DNA of 64,000 bases from Flavobacteriales bacterium (GTDB taxonomy: Bacteria; Bacteroidota; Bacteroidia; Flavobacteriales_G; Salibacteraceae). The DNA is taken from contig JAGQYO010000011.1 of the NCBI GenBank assembly GCA_020435995.1, positions 1 through 64,000 of the forward strand, written 5' to 3'. Positions 9,534 to 16,783 of this stretch are shown here, piece by piece (position 1 is the stretch's first letter; each line of letters starts with the position of its first letter). The notes beneath the pieces are model-generated. The model saw nothing but the letters and a program-made list of their open reading frames with translations. It ran no database searches and was not told the origin of the DNA. The translations under genes and the position numbers were made by a program.

Positions 9534-10259
9534 ATGGAGCTTTGGTTTTATATACTCCTTCCTTTAGTTGCTTTTATGTATGCGGCCGTTGGCCACGGTG
9601 GGGCTAGCGGGTATTTGGCTTTGATGGCTTTATTTGGCATTTCAACCATCGTTATGAAACCAACTGCACTTATCCTCAATCTATTTGTTGCGGGTATTTC
9701 CTTCTACCAGTTTTATCGAAAGGGCTTTTTTAAATGGCGCATGTTTTATCCCTTTGTAATTACTTCTATTCCGGCATCTTTTATTGGTGGGTATTTAAGC
9801 GTTTCCAGCGAGATTTATAAGCAAATTTTAGGCGTGCTCCTTTTATTCGCAGTTATGCGAATGCTCGGATTATTTGGAACCCCCAATTCAAAGTCATCTG
9901 AATTAAAGCTGTGGGTGGGGCTGCTTTTCGGCGGACTTATAGGTTTTTTCTCAGGCTTAATTGGAATAGGCGGGGGTATTATCCTAAGTCCTATTTTGCT
10001 TTTGTTTGGCTGGGCTTCGGTAAAAGAAACTGCTGCAATTTCGGCGTTGTTTATTTGGGTAAACTCATTATCCGGATTACTGGGTCTCATGACAAGTGGT
10101 GTGGAGTTGCATTCTCATTATTTAATACTTATTGCGTTGGCACTTGTTGGAGGACTTACTGGAGCTTATTTTGGAAGTTCGGTTTTACAAAACAAAAGCC
10201 TTTCGCGATTTTTAAGTTTAGTACTTTTACTGGCCGCTATTAAACTCATAGCTACTTAA
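9534..10259 (+). CDS. TauE/SafE-family sulfite/anion permease
   Basis: A membrane protein of about 241 residues with 7-8 hydrophobic helices and both TauE/SafE half-repeat signatures: GHGGASGYLALMALFG near the N-terminus and SGLIGIGGGIILSPILLL in the middle. Members are thought to export sulfite, sulfoacetate or related organosulfur anions. The frame is open from a TTG at 9525, but the ATG at 9534 gives the usual short N-terminus before TM1. A moaD-like gene follows after 12 bases and probably shares the transcript, which may point to sulfur metabolism, though no other sulfur gene is near. Confidence 0.9.
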   Translation: MELWFYILLPLVAFMYAAVGHGGASGYLALMALFGISTIVMKPTALILNLFVAGISFYQFYRKGFFKWRMFYPFVITSIPASFIGGYLSVSSEIYKQILGVLLLFAVMRMLGLFGTPNSKSSELKLWVGLLFGGLIGFFSGLIGIGGGIILSPILLLFGWASVKETAAISALFIWVNSLSGLLGLMTSGVELHSHYLILIALALVGGLTGAYFGSSVLQNKSLSRFLSLVLLLAAIKLIAT

Positions 10260-10271
10260 ACGGTTGAAAAG

Positions 10272-10511
10272 ATGAAGATCAAGTTACAATTTTATGGACA
10301 GGCCGAAGAATTTGTGGGCCAGTCAGAAATCGAGTTTCAAGTACCAGATACTTACCGGTTGAAAGATGCAACAAACAAGGTGCTGGCCCAATATCCCCTG
10401 CTTAACTCCATCCAACTTACACTTGCGGTAAATTCCCAAATTGAAAAATTTGATTTGGATCTAAAGCCCGGGGACACAATTGCCTTTATGCCACCATTTG
10501 CGGGAGGGTAG
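10272..10511 (+). CDS. MoaD/ThiS-family ubiquitin-like sulfur carrier
   Basis: A 79-residue beta-grasp protein ending in the diagnostic Gly-Gly (PPFAGG), the residue pair that is adenylated and thiocarboxylated in MoaD and ThiS. The segment LAVNSQIEKFDLDLKPGDTIAFMPP matches MoaD, the small subunit of molybdopterin synthase, better than ThiS. It is an orphan: no MoaE, MoaA/C or MoeB-type partner lies within the window. It is placed behind the TauE-like permease. It may serve molybdenum cofactor synthesis in trans or another sulfur-transfer reaction. It ends 4 bases before a convergent lipoprotein gene. Confidence 0.85.
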   Translation: MKIKLQFYGQAEEFVGQSEIEFQVPDTYRLKDATNKVLAQYPLLNSIQLTLAVNSQIEKFDLDLKPGDTIAFMPPFAGG

Positions 10512-10515
10512 TTTT

Positions 10516-10977
10516 CTATTTCAATAAGCGAATCGCGCTTTTCACTTCAGAATAGAAAGTTTGAATCTTTTCAGGTGCTGGCCGCTCTTCACTCCAAGTT
10601 AATTTTTTTACGTCAGATTTTAATGGAATTTCTATTGAGAAGGAAATATTTCCAGGTTGGTTTAAATCCAAACTTTCGAGGTCTAAAGCGTTAATTTGTA
10701 GGGAGAATGCGTCCATCGCATTTTTGTCAAAGGTTCCGATTTTTTCATAGAATTTGCTCTCGTTGTTTAAGCTAAAAACATCGCCCGAATTTTGAATTTT
10801 ATAGGTTTGATACTCTCCAGTAAACCCGCCTCCTTCGCTAATGATAAAATAGGCGTATTTCATGCTAAAGGCCTGCTCTGTAGTGGCATTTTTTGTTGCT
10901 TCATTAGGTACATTTTTCTGGGACGAACAGGAGAGTAAAACAAGTGAAGTAATCAAGATAAAAATGGTGTTTTTCAT
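10516..10977 (-). CDS. small lipoprotein, unknown function
   Basis: A 153-residue protein with a clear lipoprotein signal (hydrophobic residues 4-15, lipobox LLSC with Cys16), so it should be anchored in the outer or inner membrane facing the periplasm. The mature part looks beta-rich (YAYFIISEGGGFTGEYQTYKIQNSGDVFSL). I do not recognise a characterised family. It is transcribed towards the moaD-like gene and appears to be a single-gene unit. Confidence 0.75.
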   Translation of the reverse strand: MKNTIFILITSLVLLSCSSQKNVPNEATKNATTEQAFSMKYAYFIISEGGGFTGEYQTYKIQNSGDVFSLNNESKFYEKIGTFDKNAMDAFSLQINALDLESLDLNQPGNISFSIEIPLKSDVKKLTWSEERPAPEKIQTFYSEVKSAIRLLK

Positions 10978-11224
10978 GCTTTTATTTTAGAATCGAAAGT
11001 AGAAGAATTATTTTAGTAAAAGCCCAACCTTGCTATTTCAATCTTTGTTAAGTTTATTTACAAATATGAGATGAAATTCAACTATAATATTGTGAATAAA
11101 TAAGGCGATTTTAGGTACTCACATTGACTGAATGATAACAAGACTTCTTGCTTGAAAAATCAGACAAAAGTTCAGAGAAAATAGCATGAGATAGTTTAAT
11201 CCGATATAATATTTGTTTTAAGAA

Positions 11225-11247
11225 AAAGAGAATCGTAAATTCTCTTT
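11225..11247. promoter_or_regulatory. 9-bp perfect inverted repeat before the first serine hydrolase gene
   Basis: AAAGAGAAT at 11225-11233 and ATTCTCTTT at 11239-11247 are exact reverse complements separated by CGTAA. The repeat ends 18 bases before the ATG of the hydrolase gene. A near-consensus -7 element (ATAATATTTG, 11206-11215) lies just upstream, so the repeat would be in the 5' untranslated region. It could act as an operator or as an RNA hairpin. The rest of the 10978-11265 gap shows nothing else recognisable. Confidence 0.45.
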
Positions 11248-11265
11248 GGTTGTTATCTACATGGT

Positions 11266-12384
11266 ATGGCAGCAAAAGCGAAAAAGGAAGCGTTAAATGA
11301 AAAACCAAGCGTGGTTTCTGAAAAAAAAGTAAGAAACAAACAAGGTTTGTTCCTTATAGGAGCAGGCGTTGTTGTTTTGGTTGTTGCAGGTTTACTTGTA
11401 TTCCAATATCCAAATTCGGCCATCGATAAAAACAAGGCTCAAAACAATAATCTTCCGGCCCAAAAAGACAAGGACAAGATTTTTGTTAACCCCGCAGTTA
11501 ATTCCAAGGATTTTAAATCGATTAATGTTGGGGAAGTGATTGGCTTAGAAGAAAAGCTAAACACTACTATAAAGGCCTACCTAGCTCAATCTAAAGCAAA
11601 ATCTATTTCAATTTATTTTCGAGATTTAACCAATGAAAATGTTATCGGGATTCACGAGATGGAAACTTTTTGTCCTGCCAGTTTGATGAAGGTGCCTGTA
11701 ATGATTGCCATTTTAAAACTTGGTGAATCTGATCGTGGGATTTTAAATAAACGGATTAAGTTTACCGGACGAAAGGAACAAGACCAAATGGATGAAGGAG
11801 ACGATGCCTTCAATACCCAAACCACCCTTGTTGAGGGTGAATCATATCTCATTTCAGACTTAATGGATAAAATGATTGGGGAGTCGGACAATGAGGCGAC
11901 CATCATGCTGCTTGAATACATGGATAAAAACGCTCCTGGACACCGAAAACGGGTTCAAGAACACCTGGGATTAAATGAGGCTACTTTGTTTCGAAATACA
12001 GAAAACTTTATTACAGTCAGGAGATATTCTTCGTTTTTTAGAACGCTTTACAACGCTTCTTATTTGAGTCCCGAGATGTCTGAATTAGCTTTAGATTATT
12101 TGTCCAATACTGGTTTTGGAAATGGCATTAGGAAGGCAATACCATCAAATATTATGGTGTGCCACAAATACGGCTTCAAAAAAACCGATCCATCCACATT
12201 TCAATATCACCAATTTGGTATTGTGTATTTTCCTAAAAAACCATTTCTATTGGGCATTATGACAAAGGGAGGAAACCCACAGGACCTTAAAACAATCATA
12301 TTTGAACTAACACAACTAATATTCTCTGAAATCGAATCACAATCGAATGTTTCTAACCACCATTTGGACAGGGATTTAAGCTAA
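11266..12384 (+). CDS. membrane-anchored serine hydrolase, class A beta-lactamase-like fold (copy 1)
   Basis: A 372-residue protein with a basic cytosolic N-terminus, one transmembrane helix (about residues 28-46) and an extracytoplasmic domain of the beta-lactamase2/penicillin-binding fold. Active-site motifs: S139-x-x-K142 in CPASLMK, S207-D208-N209 in ESDNEA, and K301-Y-G303 where true beta-lactamases have K-T/S-G. No class A omega-loop E-x-x-x-N could be identified, so deacylating beta-lactamase activity is doubtful; a peptidase or transpeptidase-like role on peptidoglycan or another substrate is more likely. The C-terminal tail SNHHLDRDL recurs in copy 3. It is the first of three paralogues. 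Confidence 0.85.
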   Translation: MAAKAKKEALNEKPSVVSEKKVRNKQGLFLIGAGVVVLVVAGLLVFQYPNSAIDKNKAQNNNLPAQKDKDKIFVNPAVNSKDFKSINVGEVIGLEEKLNTTIKAYLAQSKAKSISIYFRDLTNENVIGIHEMETFCPASLMKVPVMIAILKLGESDRGILNKRIKFTGRKEQDQMDEGDDAFNTQTTLVEGESYLISDLMDKMIGESDNEATIMLLEYMDKNAPGHRKRVQEHLGLNEATLFRNTENFITVRRYSSFFRTLYNASYLSPEMSELALDYLSNTGFGNGIRKAIPSNIMVCHKYGFKKTDPSTFQYHQFGIVYFPKKPFLLGIMTKGGNPQDLKTIIFELTQLIFSEIESQSNVSNHHLDRDLS

Positions 12385-12569
12385 AGTTAAAGCTTAAAAA
12401 GGGCATGTTTGTTCCCGCATGGGTTGATTTACATTTGTTATGGCTACAACGCGAATATCGTTAACATTACATGTATCGAGTTGTTGGAAAATATTGAAAA
12501 CCATCTCAAAAAGTTTACAATTAGCGAAACTTCTTGTGCATTTGTGTCATACTTGGCTTTAGGCCAAAG

Positions 12570-12840
12570 ATGATAATACGATTTGAGACAATATTACTAG
12601 AAGAAACTTTTAAATTTCCTGAAAACAAAACCTAAAAACTAGAAAGAAATATTTCAAGATATTAGAGGAGCCGAGGGGCATTTTGACCCAAAGTTCTTTA
12701 AAATAATGACTCATGAAATTTGAGAGTTTAGAACACGATATTCTCGACTTAAAAATAGTTCTGGAAAGATGACCTTTGAAACTGTATTGAAAATTTTTAA
12801 TGCTTTGGGGGCAATGCTTAATTCAAGCCCTCAGATGTGA
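12570..12840 (+). pseudogene. degenerate HigB-like toxin / XRE antitoxin remnant
   Basis: An ATG at 12570 opens a 21-codon piece (MIIRFETILLEETF) resembling the N-terminus of HigB/RelE-type toxins. After several stops, the frame 12682-12840 encodes a fragment ending SRLKNSSGKMTFETVLKIF plus NALGAMLNS, which resembles the second half of an XRE-type antitoxin HTH (ISRLE-N-SG-M-TF-TVLK). That frame has an in-frame TGA and lacks the first HTH helices. A short inverted repeat, TTGGC/GCCAA (12553-12567), sits just before the toxin-like ATG and may be the old operator. The family assignment is from motif memory and is tentative; the region is clearly non-coding now. Confidence 0.5.
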
Positions 12841-13068
12841 AAACAACAATTTGCCAACAACTAGTATTCGGCGCAGCTCTGTAAATAAAAACAGGGCTTG
12901 CTCGTACACAGTGAGGGAGGCAGTGACCCTTATTTTTATCCATTTTATCTTTCTTTATTAAAAATTCTAATTTCTAGAACAATTTAGGTCATTTGCCCAA
13001 CCGTACAATTTCATCTATTGTTTTACCCATACTTGGATACGAGAAGCAATTCGTTAGTAGGGTAGCTC
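12841..13068. other. gene-free remainder of the 12385-13068 gap
   Basis: Apart from the decayed toxin-antitoxin stretch, the 684-base gap between hydrolase copies 1 and 2 holds no convincing coding frame. An imperfect inverted repeat (about 12884-12896 with 12927-12939, arms rich in A and T ending in GGG/CCC) could be a weak terminator or an insertion scar. The first part (12385-12569) shows nothing recognisable except the small operator-like repeat noted in the pseudogene entry. Confidence 0.3.
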
Positions 13069-14148
13069 ATGAATAAATCATTTTTCGGTTTTAGTAAGTA
13101 CGGTATCGGAACTCTGCTTCTTGCTTTTTTGTTGGCGGCCATTTTGGGAGTTGGTATTGGGTATATTGCACAGCCATCGCCTAGCCAAAAAGTGATAAAA
13201 AAGGCGGTAGAGTCTTCTCCTCCAAGCCTCCAAGAAAATTTTGAGTTTGTGAGTCCACAAGCCGTTTTGCTCAACACAAAGGCCATTAATAAATTGGAAA
13301 TTGTAGGATTGGATTCTTTGGTGCTAACCAAAATTAGTGTAGCACTGCAAACAAAAAAAGCCCGTGCCGTGTCTGTTTATTTTCAAGATTTAAGCAACGG
13401 AAAATCATGGACGATTAATCCCAACGAGAAATACACTCCGGCAAGTTTAATGAAGGTGTCGGTATTACTTGCTATTCTAAAAACAAGTGAATCTCGCCCT
13501 GAAATGCTACATCAAGAACTATTCTTTGCGCAAAAGCAACAGGCGAATTATACCAGCGAGGGTTCTCAAGGAATGGAATTAGAATCTCAGCTCATTCCTG
13601 AAAGAAAATACCAAGTGCAGCATTTGATAGAAGAAATGATTATTAATTCGGATAATGAGGCGACTTTTTTACTACTCGATTTCTTGGAAAAAACCAACAA
13701 AAACGAACTTTTGGAGGTAGAAAGGCTTTTTGATATTTTACCACCTGATAACAACATAAAGGCAGAGGATTTTATCACTGTATCGGCTTATTCTAGGTTG
13801 TTCAGAACCTTATACAATGCATCGTTTTTGAGTGTGGAAAACTCTGATTATGCCCTTGAATTATTAAGCAAAGCCATATTTAAATCGGGTATTATTCAAT
13901 CCATTCCTCCCGAGGTGACGGTTGCCCATAAATATGGGTTGATGGCTGTTAGAAATCAAGGATTCCAATTGCACCATTACGGCATTGTTTTTCACCCCGT
14001 AAAACCCTACTTGCTAGGGGTGATGAGTAAGGGTGATGGTGGCAAGGATCTCAGAGAATTGCTTGGAAGCATTTCTGGTATTGTATATAACCATGTAGAT
14101 GAGTTCTCGAAGAAAACAGAAGATTTATTGTATTTCGATATTATTTAA
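13069..14148 (+). CDS. membrane-anchored serine hydrolase, class A beta-lactamase-like fold (copy 2, divergent)
   Basis: A 359-residue paralogue of the genes on either side. It has an N-terminal transmembrane helix (about residues 13-32) and the same catalytic layout: S126-x-x-K129 in TPASLMK, S194-D195-N196 in NSDNEA, K288-Y-G. It is shorter and clearly more divergent than copies 1 and 3 and lacks their shared SNHHLDRDL C-terminal tail, ending instead in a short acidic sequence. Copy 3 starts 5 bases downstream, so these two form an operon. The three catalytic motifs are intact, so it is probably active; the substrate is unknown. Confidence 0.84.
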   Translation: MNKSFFGFSKYGIGTLLLAFLLAAILGVGIGYIAQPSPSQKVIKKAVESSPPSLQENFEFVSPQAVLLNTKAINKLEIVGLDSLVLTKISVALQTKKARAVSVYFQDLSNGKSWTINPNEKYTPASLMKVSVLLAILKTSESRPEMLHQELFFAQKQQANYTSEGSQGMELESQLIPERKYQVQHLIEEMIINSDNEATFLLLDFLEKTNKNELLEVERLFDILPPDNNIKAEDFITVSAYSRLFRTLYNASFLSVENSDYALELLSKAIFKSGIIQSIPPEVTVAHKYGLMAVRNQGFQLHHYGIVFHPVKPYLLGVMSKGDGGKDLRELLGSISGIVYNHVDEFSKKTEDLLYFDII

Positions 14149-14153
14149 TTGGG

Positions 14154-15272
14154 ATGGCAACAAAAGCTAAAAAGAAAAAAGCGAAAATGGCTCAAAGCAT
14201 GGGTTTTGACAACCCAAGAAAGCCAGCTTATTGGCCACTTGTGTTAGGAGCAGGTGTTGGTTTATTTGTCGGGTTGAGTATTTTTTTGGTGAGCAACAAA
14301 CGTTATTCGAGCGAAGCTAATCATAATGTAGAAATACAGCATCCAAGTGTACCACCTAAGGCGAAGTCATTGGTAAATCCTGTAGTAAACTCAAAAGGAT
14401 ACGCGATACTCGATATAGGTGAGATAGCGGAGTTGGAGGGAAAAATTAATGTAAAAATTCAGGGTTTTCTGAAGTCTGGAAAAGCTAAATCCATTTCGGT
14501 GTATTTCCGAGATTTATCCAATGAGGATGTAATTGGAATCAATGAAAAGGAAACATTTTCACCTGCAAGTTTGATGAAGGTGCCAGTGATGCTTTCCATA
14601 TTGAAATTGGCGGATTCCGATCCGCAAATTCTCAAATTAAAACTTCCATTTTATGGAAGAAAAGAGTCACTATTTGTCGGAGAAGGAAATATGCCTTTTA
14701 ACACAACAACCTCACTTGTGGCGGGGCAAAATTATCCCATTGAAGACTTGCTTAGAATAATGACCATTGAGTCGGACAATGAAGCAACTTATCTTTTACT
14801 GGACTATATTGATGGAAACTATCCTGGCTTTAGGATCAAATCTCAAGAGAAATTAGGTTTGGTATTGCCGGCCAATGCTGTAAACACAGAAAACTTTGTT
14901 ACCGTTAGGCAGTATTCTTCCTTTTTCAGAACCCTTTACAACGCTTCTTATTTGAGCCCCAAAATGTCGGAATTGGCATTGAGTTATTTGGCCAATTCAG
15001 GGTTTGAAGGCGGAATAAAATCCAATACTCCAAGCAGGATGAAGGTGAGCCACAAATTTGGATTTAAGCAAATTGATGCATCAAATTACCAATTACACGA
15101 TTTTGGAATTGTGTACTACCCGAGAAAACCATTTTTATTGGGTATCATGACCAAAGGAGGTAATGTACAGGATATTAAAACGGTAATTGCTGAATTAACG
15201 AAGTTGATATTTTCAGAAATAGAATCCCATGCAAGGGATTCAAACCACCACTTGGATCGGGATCTGATCTAA
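14154..15272 (+). CDS. membrane-anchored serine hydrolase, class A beta-lactamase-like fold (copy 3)
   Basis: A 372-residue protein of exactly the same length as copy 1 and its closest relative, sharing the lysine-rich start (MATKAKKKK versus MAAKAKKE), the YFRDLSNEDVIGI stretch and the tail SNHHLDRDL. The transmembrane helix is at about residues 27-47. Motifs: S139-x-x-K142, S207-D208-N209 and K301-F-G303, again with an aromatic residue in the usual K-T/S-G. Its last 4 bases overlap the stop of the convergent EF-hand gene. Copies 1 and 3 look like a recent duplication that brackets the older copy 2. Confidence 0.85.
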   Translation: MATKAKKKKAKMAQSMGFDNPRKPAYWPLVLGAGVGLFVGLSIFLVSNKRYSSEANHNVEIQHPSVPPKAKSLVNPVVNSKGYAILDIGEIAELEGKINVKIQGFLKSGKAKSISVYFRDLSNEDVIGINEKETFSPASLMKVPVMLSILKLADSDPQILKLKLPFYGRKESLFVGEGNMPFNTTTSLVAGQNYPIEDLLRIMTIESDNEATYLLLDYIDGNYPGFRIKSQEKLGLVLPANAVNTENFVTVRQYSSFFRTLYNASYLSPKMSELALSYLANSGFEGGIKSNTPSRMKVSHKFGFKQIDASNYQLHDFGIVYYPRKPFLLGIMTKGGNVQDIKTVIAELTKLIFSEIESHARDSNHHLDRDLI

Positions 15273-15829
15273 GCACATCGTCCAAAAAAATGTCGGCTGG
15301 CGTGCTTTGGGTTGCTATTCATGTGAAACTGATAAAACATGGTGTAAAATTCTAAATGCGAGATATAACCATCCTTGTTGGCATCCATTTCATGAAAAGC
15401 CAATTCGGCATCTTCGTCTGAGTTATTGCAAGCTCTGTAAAACGAGCAGTAATTGTCTTTACTTAAAATACCGTTGTTATTTTCATCGATGGCAGGAAAC
15501 AGTTCATCCATGAAAGGTTTTAGATAGGCGTAGAAGGCTATATCGTTCGATGTTACTTTTTCGTAATAAACCAAAAATTCTTCTTTCGAAACCTTCCGGT
15601 CATGATTGATGTCGGCTTCGCGAAACAATTTGGTCCAAATTTTTAGAAATGCTCCCCTAAATTTCCGGTCGTTTTCTCCACCTTCTCTCCATCCAAATTC
15701 TTCTCTAAAATTGTCCATTATCAAAACAGCATCATTCATATCCAAATGACCATTTTGATTGGCGTCAAAGATTTCAAAAAGTCGTGTGAATTTCTTTTCT
15801 CTTAGTTCATCCATTTTGCACATTTTCAT
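15269..15829 (-). CDS. four-EF-hand calcium-binding protein
   Basis: A 186-residue cytoplasmic protein without signal peptide, containing four EF-hand loops: DANQNGHLDMND (about residue 19), DINHDRKVSKEE (about 96), DENNNGILSKDN and DANKDGYISHLE near the C-terminus. The positions and spacing resemble sarcoplasmic-calcium-binding/CasE-like bacterial proteins. All four loops keep Asp at position 1 and acidic or polar ligands at 3 and 5, but loop 1 ends in Asp and loop 3 in Asn or Tyr rather than Glu at position 12, so the affinities probably differ. It is downstream of ppx, separated by 63 bases, and might be read from the polyphosphate operon. Confidence 0.88.
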   Translation of the reverse strand: MKMCKMDELREKKFTRLFEIFDANQNGHLDMNDAVLIMDNFREEFGWREGGENDRKFRGAFLKIWTKLFREADINHDRKVSKEEFLVYYEKVTSNDIAFYAYLKPFMDELFPAIDENNNGILSKDNYCSFYRACNNSDEDAELAFHEMDANKDGYISHLEFYTMFYQFHMNSNPKHASRHFFGRCA

Positions 15830-15892
15830 TCGACTTTTTTCGGTACGGTTTACTCCGAGAAAAGTTGCCTAAATGTGCTCGTTACTTGAACG

Positions 15893-16783
15893 TTATCGAA
15901 ACGAAAGGTTGGGGTGCATCGATTTAATAATACCATCTGCCAACCCCATTTTTGGCACGTAAATGTTGTCGCTTTTGGCCCATTTCAATACTTCACTAAA
16001 TATTGATCCAGCAAATATGATAACATCCGCACGGTCGGGGTGGAGTTTGTATTTGAACATGCGCTCTTCATAAGTCATTTCTGACATTTGGTTTAGTACC
16101 AAGGAAAGTTCAGCATACTTGATGGGCTCCCAGTCTCGCTTTCCAAGCACTTTATATATTTTGGTAATATTTCCACCAGATCCGATGATATCTAAGCCTT
16201 TGAAACCCTTAATTGTAGTTTCGAGCCAATCTTTCATTTCGTGCCAAGCCTCTTCTGTAACCATATTTTGTAATAGCCTAATGGTTCCGATATTGAATGA
16301 CCTAGATGCGGCCAAATCACCATCCTCATAAAAACTGATTTCCGTACTTCCTCCACCCACGTCAACGTAGAGAAAATCATTGTTTTTATCCAACCTATCT
16401 TGAATATGGGTAGAGCGAATCATTTCTGCTTCTTCATCGCCACTTATGATTTCGATTTCGATGCCGGTTCGTTTTTTTACCTTGGCCACAAGCGCGCTTC
16501 CATTTTCTGAATCTCGCATGGCACTTGTAGCGCAAGCACGGTATTGATCCACTTTGTGCACTTTCATTAAGTGTTCGAAGGCAATCATGGTGCTTTCAAA
16601 ATCCTTGGCTTTTCCCTTCGAAATGGCTTTGTCTTTAAAAACGTCTTCACCCAATCGTATGGGAACTCGGACTAACGAAACTTTTTTGTAGGCCGTTTCA
16701 TTGTTCATTTCATACACGTTTGCCAAAAGCAGCCTAACTGCATTCGACCCTATATCAATTGCCCCGTATTTTTTTCTATTCAA
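15893..16783 (-). CDS. ppx: exopolyphosphatase, Ppx/GppA family
   Basis: A 296-residue enzyme of the actin-like ATPase fold that removes terminal phosphate from polyphosphate or converts pppGpp to ppGpp. Signatures: GAIDIGSNAVRLLLANV at the N-terminus (phosphate-1 loop) and DVGGGSTEISFYEDG (phosphate-2 loop) near residue 142. It is the short form without the C-terminal HD-like domain of E. coli Ppx. The start is TTG and overlaps the ppk stop as TTGA, so translation is coupled. Its position behind ppk argues for a polyphosphate role rather than for a dedicated GppA. Confidence 0.92.
   Translation of the reverse strand: MNRKKYGAIDIGSNAVRLLLANVYEMNNETAYKKVSLVRVPIRLGEDVFKDKAISKGKAKDFESTMIAFEHLMKVHKVDQYRACATSAMRDSENGSALVAKVKKRTGIEIEIISGDEEAEMIRSTHIQDRLDKNNDFLYVDVGGGSTEISFYEDGDLAASRSFNIGTIRLLQNMVTEEAWHEMKDWLETTIKGFKGLDIIGSGGNITKIYKVLGKRDWEPIKYAELSLVLNQMSEMTYEERMFKYKLHPDRADVIIFAGSIFSEVLKWAKSDNIYVPKMGLADGIIKSMHPNLSFR

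Noticed and set aside
9401-9607. Small plus-strand open frame of 68 codons before and across the TauE gene start
   Set aside because: It has no family features, overlaps the real gene in another frame and has a random-looking composition.
12885-12945. tRNA or small RNA gene in the gap before hydrolase copy 2
   Set aside because: The stretch has an imperfect hairpin but no cloverleaf or CCA-like end.
11266-15272. Calling the three hydrolases beta-lactamases
   Set aside because: The third motif is K-Y/F-G and no class A omega-loop Glu is visible, so antibiotic hydrolysis is not supported.
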